A stretch of 64,000 nt of DNA from Pleomorphomonas sp. PLEO (GTDB lineage Bacteria > Pseudomonadota > Alphaproteobacteria > Rhizobiales > Pleomorphomonadaceae), in assembly GCF_041320595.1 (NCBI RefSeq), contig NZ_CP166625.1, positions 592,660 through 656,659 on the forward strand. The letters are read 5' to 3'. Shown piece after piece: positions 17,332 to 26,535 of the stretch. Position numbers and translations under genes: made by a program. Every line of letters starts with the position of its first letter. The first letter of the stretch is position 1. The notes beneath the pieces were generated by a model that did no database searches, was not told the origin of the DNA, and saw nothing but the letters and a program-made list of their open reading frames with translations.

Positions 17332-19215
17332 ATGGTGAGCGATCTGGAACGCTTCGACGTCATTGTTATCGGTGGTGGCCACGCGGGCGCCGAGGCGGCG
17401 CATGCCGCGTCGCGCAGCGGTGCCAAGACAGCACTGGTTACGCATGACTTTTCAACGGTCGGCGCCATGTCCTGCAATCCGGCGATCGGCGGTCTGGGTA
17501 AGGGGCACTTGGTCCGTGAGGTCGATGCTCTCGACGGGTTGATGGGCCGAGTCGCCGATGCAGCGGGTATACAGTTTCGCTTGCTCAACCGGCGCAAGGG
17601 CCCGGCCGTGCGCGGCCCTCGTGCCCAAGCCGATCGTAAGCTCTACAAGGCCGCGATGCAGGCAGAGATCGCATCGGCGGCCAATTTGACGGTTGTCGAA
17701 GGCGAAGCCGACGATATCGTGGTTTCAAACGGTCGCGTCGGAGCCGTTGTTATGGCTGACGGGCGTCGGCTGACCTGTGGCGCCGTCGTGTTGACCACCG
17801 GGACTTTTCTGTCGGGACTTATTCATCTCGGACCCAAAACAACACCCGCCGGCCGTATTGGAGAAAAGCCGGCCTTGGGCTTGTCTCGGACGCTGTCGCG
17901 GCTTGGTTTGCGGCTAGGGCGCCTCAAAACCGGCACGCCGCCTCGTCTTGACCGCCATTCCATTGATTATACGGCCCTTGAATCCCAGCCGGGCGACGAC
18001 GATCCTGAGCCTTTCTCGACGTTGACCGCCGCCATCACTCAGCCACAGGTGGCCTGTCACATCACCCGGACAGGTGAGGCTACCCACCGAGTCATCCGCG
18101 ACAACGTCCATCGCTCGCCGATGTATTCCGGGCAGATCGGTAGTCGCGGTCCTCGCTATTGTCCGTCGATCGAGGACAAGATCGTTCGCTTCGGCGATCG
18201 CGATGGCCACCAGATTTTCCTGGAGCCGGAGGGGCTGGACAGCGACCTCGTCTACCCGAACGGTATTTCGACTTCCCTGCCGGAGGATGTGCAAGACGCC
18301 ATTATCGCCTCCATTCCCGGTCTAGAGCATGCGCGTATCGTTCAGTATGGCTATGCCATCGAATACGACCATATCGATCCTCGCGAGCTGCAGCCGACCC
18401 TTGAAGCCAAGAAGTTGACTGGCTTGTTCCTGGCTGGCCAAATCAACGGCACCACCGGTTATGAAGAGGCGGCGGCGCAGGGTTTGGTTGCCGGCCTTAA
18501 TGCCGCGCGGCGGGCTAGTGGGGCCGAAGGCGTCACCTTCGACCGGGCCGAGGCCTATCTTGGCGTGATGATCGACGACCTCGTCACCAAAGGCGTGAGC
18601 GAGCCCTATCGCATGTTCACCTCACGTGCCGAGTATCGGCTTTCCCTCAGAGCCGATAATGCCGACCAGCGCTTGACCAATCGAGGGCTCGCCCTTGGCG
18701 TCGTCGGATCGACGCGCGCTGAAGCCTTCTCGGCAAAGGTTGTGGCGCTTGAAGCTGCCCGGCAATTGGCTCGTTCGCTTTCTCTCAGTCCCCGCGAGGC
18801 GGAAGGCCACGGTCTTGCGCTCAATCAGGATGGCGTTCGGCGGACCGCCTACGAACTCTTGTCCTATCCGGATATGTCCCTTGCCCGTCTTGCCGCCATT
18901 TGGCCAGATCTGGGGCGTTTTGATGGGGTCACGACCGGGGCGCTGGAAACCGAGGCGCTTTATGCGGTCTACCTCAATCGTCAGGATGCCGATATTGCCG
19001 CTTTCCGGCGCGATGAGGCGCGCGCGTTGCCGGTCGATCTCGAATACGGAGCCGTGACGGGTCTCTCCAACGAAGTGCGACAGAGGCTCGAAGCGGTGCG
19101 CCCAGCGACACTCGGGCAGGCTGGTCGTATCGATGGTGTGACGCCGGCCAGCCTGACGCTGCTTCTCGCCCATTTACGCAAGCTCGCAGCGCAGCCGAAA
19201 GGGGCGGTGGCCTGA
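17332..19215 (+). CDS. mnmG: tRNA uridine-5-carboxymethylaminomethyl modification enzyme MnmG (GidA)
   Basis: FAD- and NADH-dependent partner of MnmE in wobble-uridine modification, 627 aa, full length. The Rossmann motif [12 protein letters not shown] is at residues 12-23, with [21 protein letters not shown] (in two parts) near 50-70. The C-terminal helical domain contains the GidA signature [20 protein letters not shown] in part. The ATG at 17332 is only 2 nt from AGGAG, while the in-frame GTG at 17335 is better spaced, so the true start may be one codon later. It shares the TGATG junction with rsmG. Confidence 0.96.
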   Translation: MVSDLERFDVIVIGGGHAGAEAAHAASRSGAKTALVTHDFSTVGAMSCNPAIGGLGKGHLVREVDALDGLMGRVADAAGIQFRLLNRRKGPAVRGPRAQADRKLYKAAMQAEIASAANLTVVEGEADDIVVSNGRVGAVVMADGRRLTCGAVVLTTGTFLSGLIHLGPKTTPAGRIGEKPALGLSRTLSRLGLRLGRLKTGTPPRLDRHSIDYTALESQPGDDDPEPFSTLTAAITQPQVACHITRTGEATHRVIRDNVHRSPMYSGQIGSRGPRYCPSIEDKIVRFGDRDGHQIFLEPEGLDSDLVYPNGISTSLPEDVQDAIIASIPGLEHARIVQYGYAIEYDHIDPRELQPTLEAKKLTGLFLAGQINGTTGYEEAAAQGLVAGLNAARRASGAEGVTFDRAEAYLGVMIDDLVTKGVSEPYRMFTSRAEYRLSLRADNADQRLTNRGLALGVVGSTRAEAFSAKVVALEAARQLARSLSLSPREAEGHGLALNQDGVRRTAYELLSYPDMSLARLAAIWPDLGRFDGVTTGALETEALYAVYLNRQDADIAAFRRDEARALPVDLEYGAVTGLSNEVRQRLEAVRPATLGQAGRIDGVTPASLTLLLAHLRKLAAQPKGAVA

Positions 19216-19922
19216 TGGTCGGCAAGGCAAACAAGACCATGGCAGGCGATAGCGACGGCCTCGACGCTGTGCGTGCCATCTTGCCGCTTGATGCTGCGAT
19301 GGAAGCGCGCTTTACGGCCTATGTCGAACTCGTCCGGAAATGGCAGCCGGTCAAGAACCTGGTAGCGCCGTCGACGCTGCCTGATATTTGGCGCCGGCAC
19401 GTTGCCGATGGTGCGCAGGCTTTTGCCGCGCTTCCGGCAGCGAAACGATGGCTCGATCTCGGATCTGGCGCAGGTTTCCCAGGCCTCGTAACAGCCATTC
19501 TGCTTGCCGACATCGAGGGTGGCTCAGTAACCTTGGTAGAGTCCAATGGGCGCAAGGCAGCCTTTTTGCAGGCGGTGGCCAGAGAGTTGAAATTGCCGGC
19601 CAGGGTCGTTTCCGATCGCATCGAGTCGATACCGGAACGATTAGCGGATCCGGACAATCGATTCGATGCCGTTTCGGCGCGCGCGCTCGCCTCGCTCGAC
19701 AAACTTCTGGCCTATGCCGAGCCCTGGTTGACGACTGGAGCGACCGGCGTTTTCCACAAGGGCCAGGATTTTGACGCGGAGCGCCGGCAAGCCGCTCTCG
19801 CGTGGAGTTTCGATCTGGTAGAACAGCAGAGCCGGATCGAGCCCGACAGTCGCATAGTCCTCGTCGATCACGTCCGCCGGCTGTTAACCGCCGGCCTTCC
19901 AAAGCAGGATGCCCGCCGATGA
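19215..19922 (+). CDS. rsmG: 16S rRNA (guanine-N7)-methyltransferase RsmG (GidB)
   Basis: Methylates G527 of 16S rRNA using S-adenosylmethionine; loss gives low-level streptomycin resistance in several bacteria. The 235 aa protein has the SAM-binding motif LDLGSGAGFPGL (about 76-87), followed by VTLVESNGRKAAFL and the DAVSARALASLDKLL segment expected of the family. The N-terminal 15 residues are variable. It overlaps mnmG by 1 nt and parA by 4 nt, in a mnmG-rsmG-parA-parB operon. Confidence 0.95.
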   Translation: MVGKANKTMAGDSDGLDAVRAILPLDAAMEARFTAYVELVRKWQPVKNLVAPSTLPDIWRRHVADGAQAFAALPAAKRWLDLGSGAGFPGLVTAILLADIEGGSVTLVESNGRKAAFLQAVARELKLPARVVSDRIESIPERLADPDNRFDAVSARALASLDKLLAYAEPWLTTGATGVFHKGQDFDAERRQAALAWSFDLVEQQSRIEPDSRIVLVDHVRRLLTAGLPKQDARR

Positions 19923-20746
19923 ACCGCCTTCCCTTGAGTCCCCGCGTGTTATCGTTGGCCAACCAAAAAGGTGGAGTCGGCAAAACCACGACGGCCATCA
20001 ACCTTGGTACGGCGCTCGCCGCCATCGGCGAGGAAGTGTTGATCATCGACCTCGACCCGCAGGGCAATGCGTCAACCGGCCTCGGCATCGATCGTAAGTC
20101 GCGCAAGGTGTCGACCTACGATGTGCTGATCGGCGAAGCGGAGCTTCGGGAAGCATTGGTGCCGACGGCGGTCCCGCGCCTCACCGTGGCGCCATCAACG
20201 CTGGACAATCTTGGTGTCGAGCTGGAGATCGCCAGTTCCGGGGACCGTGCTTACCGCCTCAGAAAGGCGATCGCCCGGCATGTCGAGGCGGTGGAGGCCG
20301 GTGGAGAAAAGCACTTCACCTATGTGTTGATCGACTGTCCGCCGTCGCTCAATCTTCTCACCATCAACGCCCTGTCGGCATCGCATTCCATCCTGGTGCC
20401 ATTGCAGTGCGAGTTTTTCGCGCTGGAGGGGCTTTCGCAGCTTTTGTCCACCGTCGAGCAGGTTAAGCGCAGCCTCAATCCCGAGCTTGGCATCCACGGA
20501 ATCGTGCTCACCATGTACGATGGTCGCAACAACCTGAGTGCCCAGGTAGTGCAGGACGTTCGCACCAACATGGGGGATGCCGTTTACGAGACGATCATTC
20601 CACGCAACGTTCGGGTTTCCGAAGCGCCCTCTTATGGGAAGCCGGCGCTGCTTTACGATCTCAAGTGCAGCGGCAGTCAGGCCTATCTGAAGCTGGCCTC
20701 CGAGATCATCCAGCGTGAGCGGCGTTTCCGCGCCGTCGCCGCCTGA
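19919..20746 (+). CDS. parA: Chromosome partitioning ATPase ParA (Soj)
   Basis: Walker-type ATPase that moves ParB-parS complexes so that replicated origins segregate. The 275 aa protein has the deviant Walker A KGGVGKTTT with signature lysine at residues 17-25, switch regions DLDPQGNAS and VLIDCPPSLNLL, and a C-terminal SYGKPALLYD segment. The start at 19919 overlaps the rsmG stop (ATGA) and gives the standard N-terminus; in-frame codons further upstream lie inside rsmG. It lies 106 nt before parB. Confidence 0.96.
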   Translation: MNRLPLSPRVLSLANQKGGVGKTTTAINLGTALAAIGEEVLIIDLDPQGNASTGLGIDRKSRKVSTYDVLIGEAELREALVPTAVPRLTVAPSTLDNLGVELEIASSGDRAYRLRKAIARHVEAVEAGGEKHFTYVLIDCPPSLNLLTINALSASHSILVPLQCEFFALEGLSQLLSTVEQVKRSLNPELGIHGIVLTMYDGRNNLSAQVVQDVRTNMGDAVYETIIPRNVRVSEAPSYGKPALLYDLKCSGSQAYLKLASEIIQRERRFRAVAA

Positions 20747-20852
20747 AGCGTTTCTGATCCGAAATTAAATCTACCGCAGGGTGCGGGGCATCAGACTACA
20801 AGACCCTGTTTCCAGCTGGATTTCAGAGGTCGATGAAAGCGAAGGGGAAGTC

Positions 20853-21737
20853 ATGAGCAGCGTCAGCGACGAGAGCGGACGTCGACGGCTCGGCCGGGGG
20901 CTTGCGGCGCTGATTGGCGACGCCAGCTCGGAGTTCGAAGTGGTGGAGCGGGTACGTGGTCTTCGCAAGGTGGCGATTGATCTCATCCGGGCCAATCCCA
21001 AAAACCCGCGCCGGCTGTTCAAGGAGGCGGAACTCGACGAACTGGCTGGCTCGATCCATCAGCATGGCATGATCCAGCCGGTGGTGGTGCGACCGGCGCC
21101 GGGTGGCGGCAACGGTTTCGAACTGATCGCCGGCGAGCGGCGCTGGCGGGCGGCGCAGAAGGCCGGCCTGCACGAGATCCCCGTCGTTATCCAGGATGTT
21201 ACTGACCGCGAGGCGATGGAGATCGCCATCATTGAAAACGTTCAGCGGCAGGATCTCAATCCGCTGGAAGAGGCGATGGGCTACGATCAGCTGATCCAGG
21301 AATTCGAATATACGCAGAATGACCTTGCCGCGGTGATCGGCAAGAGTCGCAGCCATGTCGCCAACACGCTGCGTCTCCTCAAGCTGCCGGAATCGGTGAA
21401 GCAGTATCTCAACGATGGTGCGATGACTGCTGGCCACGCCCGCGCGCTAATCGCCGCGCCCGACCCGGCGGCGCTGGCCAAGCGCATCGTCGAGGAAGGC
21501 TTGACGGTGCGTTCGGCCGAGACGCTGGCGCAGGCTACCATTTCCGAGCCACATGGCCGGGCAAAGACGGCAAAACCCGATAAGGATGCCGATACCCGCG
21601 CGCTCGAGAAGCGATTGTCGGACGTATTGGGATTTTCCGTGGAGATCCGTCACAAGCCTGACGGCTCCGGCGAAGTGCGGCTGCGTTACGGCAGTCTCGA
21701 TCAGCTCGACGATATTGTCCGCCGGCTTGAAGCCTGA
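20853..21737 (+). CDS. parB: Chromosome partitioning protein ParB (Spo0J)
   Basis: CTP-dependent DNA clamp that loads at parS and spreads to form the segregation complex. The 294 aa protein has an N-terminal LGRGLAALIGD ParA-stimulating segment, the ParB/Srx CTPase motif GERRWRAA (about 100-107) and ENVQRQDLNPLEEA. A helix-turn-helix (NDLAAVIGKSRSHVANTLRL, from about residue 156) and a C-terminal dimerisation domain follow. The start at 20853 has GGGGA upstream and matches the usual N-terminus; an in-frame codon at 20781 would add 24 atypical residues. Its targets are the sites at 15469 and 17056. Confidence 0.96.
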   Translation: MSSVSDESGRRRLGRGLAALIGDASSEFEVVERVRGLRKVAIDLIRANPKNPRRLFKEAELDELAGSIHQHGMIQPVVVRPAPGGGNGFELIAGERRWRAAQKAGLHEIPVVIQDVTDREAMEIAIIENVQRQDLNPLEEAMGYDQLIQEFEYTQNDLAAVIGKSRSHVANTLRLLKLPESVKQYLNDGAMTAGHARALIAAPDPAALAKRIVEEGLTVRSAETLAQATISEPHGRAKTAKPDKDADTRALEKRLSDVLGFSVEIRHKPDGSGEVRLRYGSLDQLDDIVRRLEA

Positions 21738-21778
21738 GACTTACGAATTCGATTCGTACCCGAAAGATTCGCTAACGA

Positions 21779-21808
21779 AACGCCCCGACGGTCACCCGCC
21801 GGGGCGTT
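21779..21808 (+). terminator. Terminator hairpin after parB
   Basis: A 9-bp stem (AACGCCCCG with CGGGGCGTT, 12-nt loop that can pair further) lies 42 nt after the parB stop, in the convergent gap before the minus-strand lyase gene. There is no long U-run. Confidence 0.65.
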
Positions 21809-21916
21809 GTCATTTCGGATCCGTATCCGATTTTCATAGATTACGAATTCTCTTTGAAGATCATTTGGATAGCGGATTTGAAACGAACGACGACGCGCGC
21901 CTTATGAAACAGATCG

Positions 21917-23065
21917 TCAGCGCTGCGATAATGCCCTGACCATGCGATCGATGCCTTCGTCGAGCAAGGCGCGTGGGCAACCGAAGTTAAGGCGAACATG
22001 CTGGTCATCGCCGCCGAAGCTCGGGCCGGGATTGAAGGCAACCTTGGCCTTGTCGAGGAAGAAGCGGTAAGCGTCGCCAAGCTCAAGGGCCGAGCAATCG
22101 AGCCAGGCGAGATACGTCGCCTCAGGAGCGTTGATGCGGATTTCAGAGATTTCCCTCCCGAGACGACCGATCAGATGGTCTCGATTGGCCTCGAGATAGG
22201 AGAGAAGGGCGTCTTTCCACGGCCGGCCGTGCCGGAGCGCGGCTTCCGTGGCAACGAGGCCGAGAACATTGGCGCCTTCGCTCATGCCTAGGCTGGCAGC
22301 GGTAAATCGACGACGCAGCTCGGCATCTGGAATAATGGCGTAGGCCGTCTTGAGACCAGCGATGTTGTAGGTCTTGCTGGCAGCCATCAACGTGATGGTG
22401 CGGTGGGCGATCTCCTGCGACAGCGCGGCGATCGGCACGTGTTTCTTGCCGCCGTAGACGATGTCGCAATGAATCTCATCCGAAATGATCACGGCGCCGG
22501 ATGTGAGGCAGGCTTCGGCGATGGCCTCAAGCTCGGTTCGCGTCCGCACTTTGCCGGTTGGATTGTGCGGATTGCACAGCAGGAACGCTTTTGCCTCGGT
22601 CAGCGCGGTGGTTAGCTGGCCGATATCGATCGCCGAGCCTTCAGAGACTGGCAGAACCGGCACGTCGACGCGGGTGAGCCCCCAGTTGCTAGCAGCGGCG
22701 AGAATTGGCGGATAGACGGGCGTCTCTACCACCAACCGGTCACCTGTCTGTGTGAACGCCTTCAGGGCCTGGTTGAAGCCGGGCACTACACCGGGCAGGA
22801 ACACAACGTCGGCCGGCGATATGGACCAACCGTAGAGGTCTTGCATGTCGGCGGCGATCACGTCGCGGAGCGTCGCGGGGCCAGGGCCACCGTAGCCAAA
22901 TATCGGATGAGCGAGCCGATCGCGCAACGCAGCGGCTATGGGTTCGGCAACCGGGAAGTCCATATCGGCCACCCACATTGGCAGCACACCCTCCGGATAA
23001 CGGTCCCATTTCGAGGTGGGTACCTGCCGTCGGTCGAGGACGGTATCGAAGTCGTGGGCAGCCAT
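21917..23065 (-). CDS. MalY/PatB-family PLP-dependent C-S lyase or aminotransferase
   Basis: Fold-type I PLP enzyme, 382 aa, of the MalY/PatB (cystathionine beta-lyase-like) group. The family signature LPMWVADMDFP is near residue 28 and the second block CNPHNPTGKV near 164. ISDEIHCDIVYGGKKHVP follows, and the Schiff-base Lys is in AASKTYNIAGLK (about 229-240). Members cleave C-S bonds of cystathionine or cysteine conjugates, and some are aminotransferases; the substrate is not resolvable here. It is monocistronic, convergent with parB, and 106 nt downstream of the VOC gene. Confidence 0.85.
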   Translation of the reverse strand: MAAHDFDTVLDRRQVPTSKWDRYPEGVLPMWVADMDFPVAEPIAAALRDRLAHPIFGYGGPGPATLRDVIAADMQDLYGWSISPADVVFLPGVVPGFNQALKAFTQTGDRLVVETPVYPPILAAASNWGLTRVDVPVLPVSEGSAIDIGQLTTALTEAKAFLLCNPHNPTGKVRTRTELEAIAEACLTSGAVIISDEIHCDIVYGGKKHVPIAALSQEIAHRTITLMAASKTYNIAGLKTAYAIIPDAELRRRFTAASLGMSEGANVLGLVATEAALRHGRPWKDALLSYLEANRDHLIGRLGREISEIRINAPEATYLAWLDCSALELGDAYRFFLDKAKVAFNPGPSFGGDDQHVRLNFGCPRALLDEGIDRMVRALSQR

Positions 23066-23171
23066 GGAGGAAATGTCCTTTTCGTAGAAGCGGATCGGAC
23101 AACACTAGACCCAAAGGCGGGAGCTGATCCAGCCCTTCAGGCTCCGCAAGAGACGATGCTAAGGCAGTCGG

Positions 23172-23567
23172 TCAGCCGGCTCGCTTGGGTTCGATGAGAT
23201 CCCAACGATTGCCGTAAAGATCCTCAAAGACGGCGACGGCGCCATAGGCTTCAAAGCGTGGCTCTTCCAGGAAGCGAACGCCTAGGCTTAGGAACAGAGC
23301 GTGGTCGCGGGCGAAATCGTCGGTTTCAAGGAACAGGAAGACGCGGCCACCTGTCTGGTCGCCGATGTGCGCCGCCTGTTGCGGTCCATCGGCACGGGCG
23401 AGCAACAGCGCGGTGCCGCCCTTGGCCGGACCGACCCGCACCCAGCGCTTGTCATCGCCGAGCGGTGTGTCCTCGAGCAGCAAGAAGCCCAGCTTACCGA
23501 CGTAAAAAGAGATCGCCTCATCATAATCGGCGACCAGTAGCGCCAAACTGGCAATGGTCCGATTCAT
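23172..23567 (-). CDS. VOC (glyoxalase/bleomycin resistance-type) family protein
   Basis: Small vicinal-oxygen-chelate fold protein, 131 aa, with two beta-alpha-beta-beta-beta modules. The N-terminal [20 protein letters not shown] and the C-terminal [14 protein letters not shown] are the typical start and end of a single-domain VOC protein. The DPxGNxW-like ending keeps the metal-position Glu, but the first-strand metal ligand His is not present (residues 7-12 are ASLALL), so catalysis is doubtful. It overlaps the yciB stop by 4 nt and is the last gene of a lolA-yciB-VOC unit. Confidence 0.8.
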   Translation of the reverse strand: MNRTIASLALLVADYDEAISFYVGKLGFLLLEDTPLGDDKRWVRVGPAKGGTALLLARADGPQQAAHIGDQTGGRVFLFLETDDFARDHALFLSLGVRFLEEPRFEAYGAVAVFEDLYGNRWDLIEPKRAG

Positions 23568-24160
23568 GCGGCCTCCTTGGGAGGGGCCGGCTGCTCGATG
23601 GCATGGCGCGACAGAAGCGGCAGCTGGGCGATCGAGAACACCAAAGTTAGCGGCATGATGCCCCAGACCTTGAAAGCGACCCAGAATTCTGTCGTCTGGG
23701 TGCGCCAGACCAGCTCGTTGAGGATCGCAAGCAGGAAAAAGAACAGACCCCAGCGGATCGTCAGCTTGCGCCAGCCAGCATCGTCAAGATGGAAGGCACC
23801 GTCGAAAACGTAACCGAGCAGCGTCTTTCCAAAGAGGAGGCCGCCCAGCAGCGCACCGCCGAACAGGCAGTTGACGATGGTCGGCTTCATCTTGATGAAG
23901 GTGTCGTCATGCAGCACCAAGGTCAGCGTGCCGAAGATGGCGACGACGATGCCCGTGACCAGCGGCATGATGGCGAGGCGCCGATTGATCATCCAGGATG
24001 CGACCAGCGCTACTGCCATCGCTGCCATGAAGGCGCCGGTGGCGGCAAAGATACCGAAGCGGCCGTTGGCAAAAAAGAAGACGAGAAGCGGTCCAAGTTC
24101 CAGCCCGAGTTTGAGCCAGGGGTTCTCGGTTTTGCGGGCAGCAGCGGGCACATCAGTCAT
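23564..24160 (-). CDS. yciB: Inner-membrane septation protein YciB (IspZ family)
   Basis: Polytopic inner-membrane protein of the YciB/IspZ family, linked in enterobacteria to septation and envelope integrity. The 198 aa protein starts with a short cytoplasmic stretch, then [20 protein letters not shown] (the family signature). It has about five or six hydrophobic helices and a conserved [19 protein letters not shown] near the C-terminus. It lies 23 nt after the lolA-like gene and overlaps the VOC gene by 4 nt. Rhizobia often keep it close to ftsY, and here ftsY is 3.2 kb away on the same strand. Confidence 0.92.
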   Translation of the reverse strand: MTDVPAAARKTENPWLKLGLELGPLLVFFFANGRFGIFAATGAFMAAMAVALVASWMINRRLAIMPLVTGIVVAIFGTLTLVLHDDTFIKMKPTIVNCLFGGALLGGLLFGKTLLGYVFDGAFHLDDAGWRKLTIRWGLFFFLLAILNELVWRTQTTEFWVAFKVWGIMPLTLVFSIAQLPLLSRHAIEQPAPPKEAA

Positions 24161-24183
24161 CGATCACTCCTGGCGAGCAGCCA

Positions 24184-24855
24184 TCACTTGTACTTGGAAT
24201 AGTTGATCTGGAACCACTCGGGATTCGTTGGCGTACCGATCTTGGTCTCGTAGATTGCGACAGTGGTGTCGAGCCCCTGATCGTCCGTCACGGTCCACTG
24301 CTTCAACTCGGTGGTCTTGGCGTCGAAATAAAGCGTCAGATGGTTGGTGACAAAGGTACCAGGGTCCTGAAGGCGGATAACGATGAAATCGGAATCGGCG
24401 CTGACTGATTGCACGACCGCTTCTTCAAGAAGATCGATGTTCTTGTCGAGCAGGAAACGCAACGGCGTCTCCGACAGAAGGTAAAGCGTCTGCGACTGCA
24501 TGGCCTTGTCGTCGACCGCTACCGTCCGGCCATCGACCGTGATGTCGAGTTGCGCCGGTGGATAGTAGCGGAAGCGCATCTTACCCGGGCGGTCGATGAC
24601 GAAATAGCCGGTGGTTTCGCTGCCATCGGGCGCCGTCTGCAGGAACTTGCCTTCGAAGCTTGTGATCGCGTTGAAATAGCGGTTGACCGCCTGCACGGTG
24701 GTAAGCTGTTCGGGCGAGAGGTTGGCGAGGTTGGGTTTGGCAAGTGCACCCGTTACCGAAACGGGGATCGCCGCTGCCGTGAGCGCCAGTGTCAGGCCAG
24801 CGGCGCCTACGCCATTCAGGAACGCGCGGCGCCCCATCCTCAAGGTTTGAAACAT
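24184..24855 (-). CDS. LolA-like outer-membrane lipoprotein carrier with a Tat-type leader
   Basis: Periplasmic lipid-binding protein of the LolA/LolB superfamily, 223 aa from the chosen start. The body has LolA-type elements: VQAVNRYFNAITSFEGKFLQ, FVIDRPGKMRFRYYPP, then a LYFD-KTTELKQWTV strand. The leader has a twin-arginine context (MGRRAFLNGVGAAG) and a long hydrophobic stretch ending near ALA, suggesting export through Tat rather than Sec. I chose the ATG at 24855, which puts the leader at the N-terminus, over one 22 codons upstream. It heads the lolA-yciB-VOC unit and is divergent from the YggS gene. Confidence 0.85.
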   Translation of the reverse strand: MFQTLRMGRRAFLNGVGAAGLTLALTAAAIPVSVTGALAKPNLANLSPEQLTTVQAVNRYFNAITSFEGKFLQTAPDGSETTGYFVIDRPGKMRFRYYPPAQLDITVDGRTVAVDDKAMQSQTLYLLSETPLRFLLDKNIDLLEEAVVQSVSADSDFIVIRLQDPGTFVTNHLTLYFDAKTTELKQWTVTDDQGLDTTVAIYETKIGTPTNPEWFQINYSKYK

Positions 24856-25085
24856 CGCGGACCCTCTCCTTTGTCGCCTCCCGCGCCGGTGCGGGACGTT
24901 TCGGCAAACGATTCTCTTCACTTAAAGACCAGATGATGGCGAAACAAGGTGGAGCTTCTTCCATCATCTTGACAATACGGCCGGTGACGCCAAAGACAGG
25001 CACGACAGGTCGGCGCGATGGAGACCGTTGCCTGACTGACCCTTGCTACCGGCCTTGGCGATCTCGGCGGAGAATGGAGGAGAAC

Positions 25086-25760
25086 ATGACCATTTCCGAA
25101 GCACTTGGACGGGTGCGGGCAGCGATCGAAGGCGCCGAGGCGGAAGCCGACCGGCCGGCCGGGTCAGTGACGCTGATTGCCGTCTCCAAAACCTTTCCAG
25201 AGGCGGATGTCCGTATGGCTATCGCCGCCGGGCAGCTGGTTTTCGGCGAAAATCGGGTTCAAGAGGCGGCAACCAAGTTTCCAGCCGTGAAGGCGGACTT
25301 TCCAGCCATAGAGCTGCATCTGATCGGACCGCTGCAGTCGAACAAGGCACACGAGGCGGTTGCCCTATTCGATGTCATCCACAGTGTCGATCGCGAGAAG
25401 ATCGCCGCCGCGCTTGCCAAGGAAATGCAGGCGCAAAGCCGTTTTCCCAAGCTGCTCGTTCAGGTCAATACCGGGGAGGAGCCGCAGAAGGCCGGCGTCG
25501 CACCGCGTGAAACGGTAGATTTCGTGAAACGTTGCCGCGAGGTGCACGGCCTCACCATTGCCGGGCTGATGTGCATTCCGCCGGTCGGCGATCCGCCGGC
25601 ACCGCATTTCGCGCTGCTGGACGAACTGGCGCGGCGCGCCGGTGTTGCTTTCCGCTCGATGGGCATGTCGTCGGATTACGAAACGGCGATCGGCCAAGGC
25701 GCGACGCATGTACGCGTCGGTAGCGCCATCTTCGGCTATCGAGATTACGGCGCTGCCTGA
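25086..25760 (+). CDS. YggS-family pyridoxal phosphate homeostasis protein
   Basis: PLP-binding protein of the YggS/PROSC family that buffers free PLP and affects amino-acid pools; no enzymatic activity is established. The 224 aa protein has PLP lysine in LIAVSKTFP (about 29-37), FGENRVQEA (about 55-63), ELHLIGPLQSNKA, and a C-terminal phosphate-binding SMGMSSDYETAI followed by HVRVGSAIFG. The start at 25086 has GGAGGAGA upstream. It is divergent from the lolA-like gene, and its 3' end overlaps the convergent ccmG by 16 nt. Confidence 0.94.
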   Translation: MTISEALGRVRAAIEGAEAEADRPAGSVTLIAVSKTFPEADVRMAIAAGQLVFGENRVQEAATKFPAVKADFPAIELHLIGPLQSNKAHEAVALFDVIHSVDREKIAAALAKEMQAQSRFPKLLVQVNTGEEPQKAGVAPRETVDFVKRCREVHGLTIAGLMCIPPVGDPPAPHFALLDELARRAGVAFRSMGMSSDYETAIGQGATHVRVGSAIFGYRDYGAA

Positions 25761-26326
25761 GTGGCGAGCGCCTTTTCGATCGCCGGCATCAATTCGGTCG
25801 AAATCCGCTCCCGCGTGAGCGGCCCGACCAGCTTGGCGGCGATGCGGCCATTCGCCACCACGAAGGTTTCCGGTACGCCGTAGACACCCCAGTCGATACC
25901 GACGCGGCCGTTTCGGTCGGCGCCGATGGCAGTGTAGGGATTGCCCAGACCGTTGAGGAAACGCAGTGCCTGATCGTCGGCATCCTTGTAGTTGAGGCCG
26001 TAAAGGCGGATCCGCTGGTCTTTTGTAAGGTCGGTCAGGAGCGGATGTTCAGCTCGGCAGGGCGCGCACCAACTGGCGAAGACATTGACGACGAAAACGC
26101 CTTTGGCGAGATCGTCGTTTGAGAGACCGGAAACCGGCACACCATTCCGCGTCAGACCGGCAACGCCTTCAAGGCGGAAATCGGGTACTGGCTTGCCGAT
26201 CAGCGCTGATGGGACTTCCGACGGATCGCCAGCGCCAAGCCTTGAATAGAACAAGACGGCAAGCGCCAGAAACAAGGCGAGCGGGACGAGCGCGAGAAAT
26301 CCGATGCGGCGTGATGGCTTGCTCAC
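25745..26326 (-). CDS. ccmG: Cytochrome c biogenesis thiol:disulfide oxidoreductase CcmG/DsbE
   Basis: Membrane-anchored periplasmic thioredoxin-fold protein that reduces apocytochrome c (or CcmH) before heme attachment. The 193 aa protein has one N-terminal transmembrane anchor (about 9-27). The DsbE signature IGKPVPDFRLEG, the active site ASWCAPCRAEHP and the cis-Pro loop GVYGVPETFVV are all present. The start is a GTG at 26326, overlapping the ccmD stop by 4 nt, which gives the standard SKPSRR-type N-terminus. It is the last gene of the ccmC-ccmD-ccmG string. Confidence 0.94.
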   Translation of the reverse strand: MSKPSRRIGFLALVPLALFLALAVLFYSRLGAGDPSEVPSALIGKPVPDFRLEGVAGLTRNGVPVSGLSNDDLAKGVFVVNVFASWCAPCRAEHPLLTDLTKDQRIRLYGLNYKDADDQALRFLNGLGNPYTAIGADRNGRVGIDWGVYGVPETFVVANGRIAAKLVGPLTRERISTELMPAIEKALATQAAP

Positions 26327-26535
26327 GCCTGCGTCTCCAGGGGCGTCTCGGGTGCCAGGCGGGCGGCGGCGCGCGCCGAGCGTCGGGTCAGGCCACGCGC
26401 CTCGAGCGCGGCGAGCGTGCTTTTGAGCCGCCAGTGATCGAGGATGATCCAAACCGTCAGGCCCAAAGCGGCGAGCGCCGCCGCCCCATAGCTCAGGAGA
26501 ATGAAACCGGCGTAGGGACCGAGGAGAGCGATCAT
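26323..26535 (-). CDS. ccmD: Heme exporter protein CcmD
   Basis: Very small membrane protein that helps release holo-CcmE from the CcmABCD complex. The 70 aa protein has a single N-terminal transmembrane segment (about 8-30, YAGFILLSYGAAALAALGL) followed by a basic cytoplasmic tail with KSTLAALEARG and RRSARAA, a typical CcmD layout. It overlaps ccmC and ccmG by 4 nt each, and position between them supports the call more than sequence alone. Confidence 0.88.
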   Translation of the reverse strand: MIALLGPYAGFILLSYGAAALAALGLTVWIILDHWRLKSTLAALEARGLTRRSARAAARLAPETPLETQA

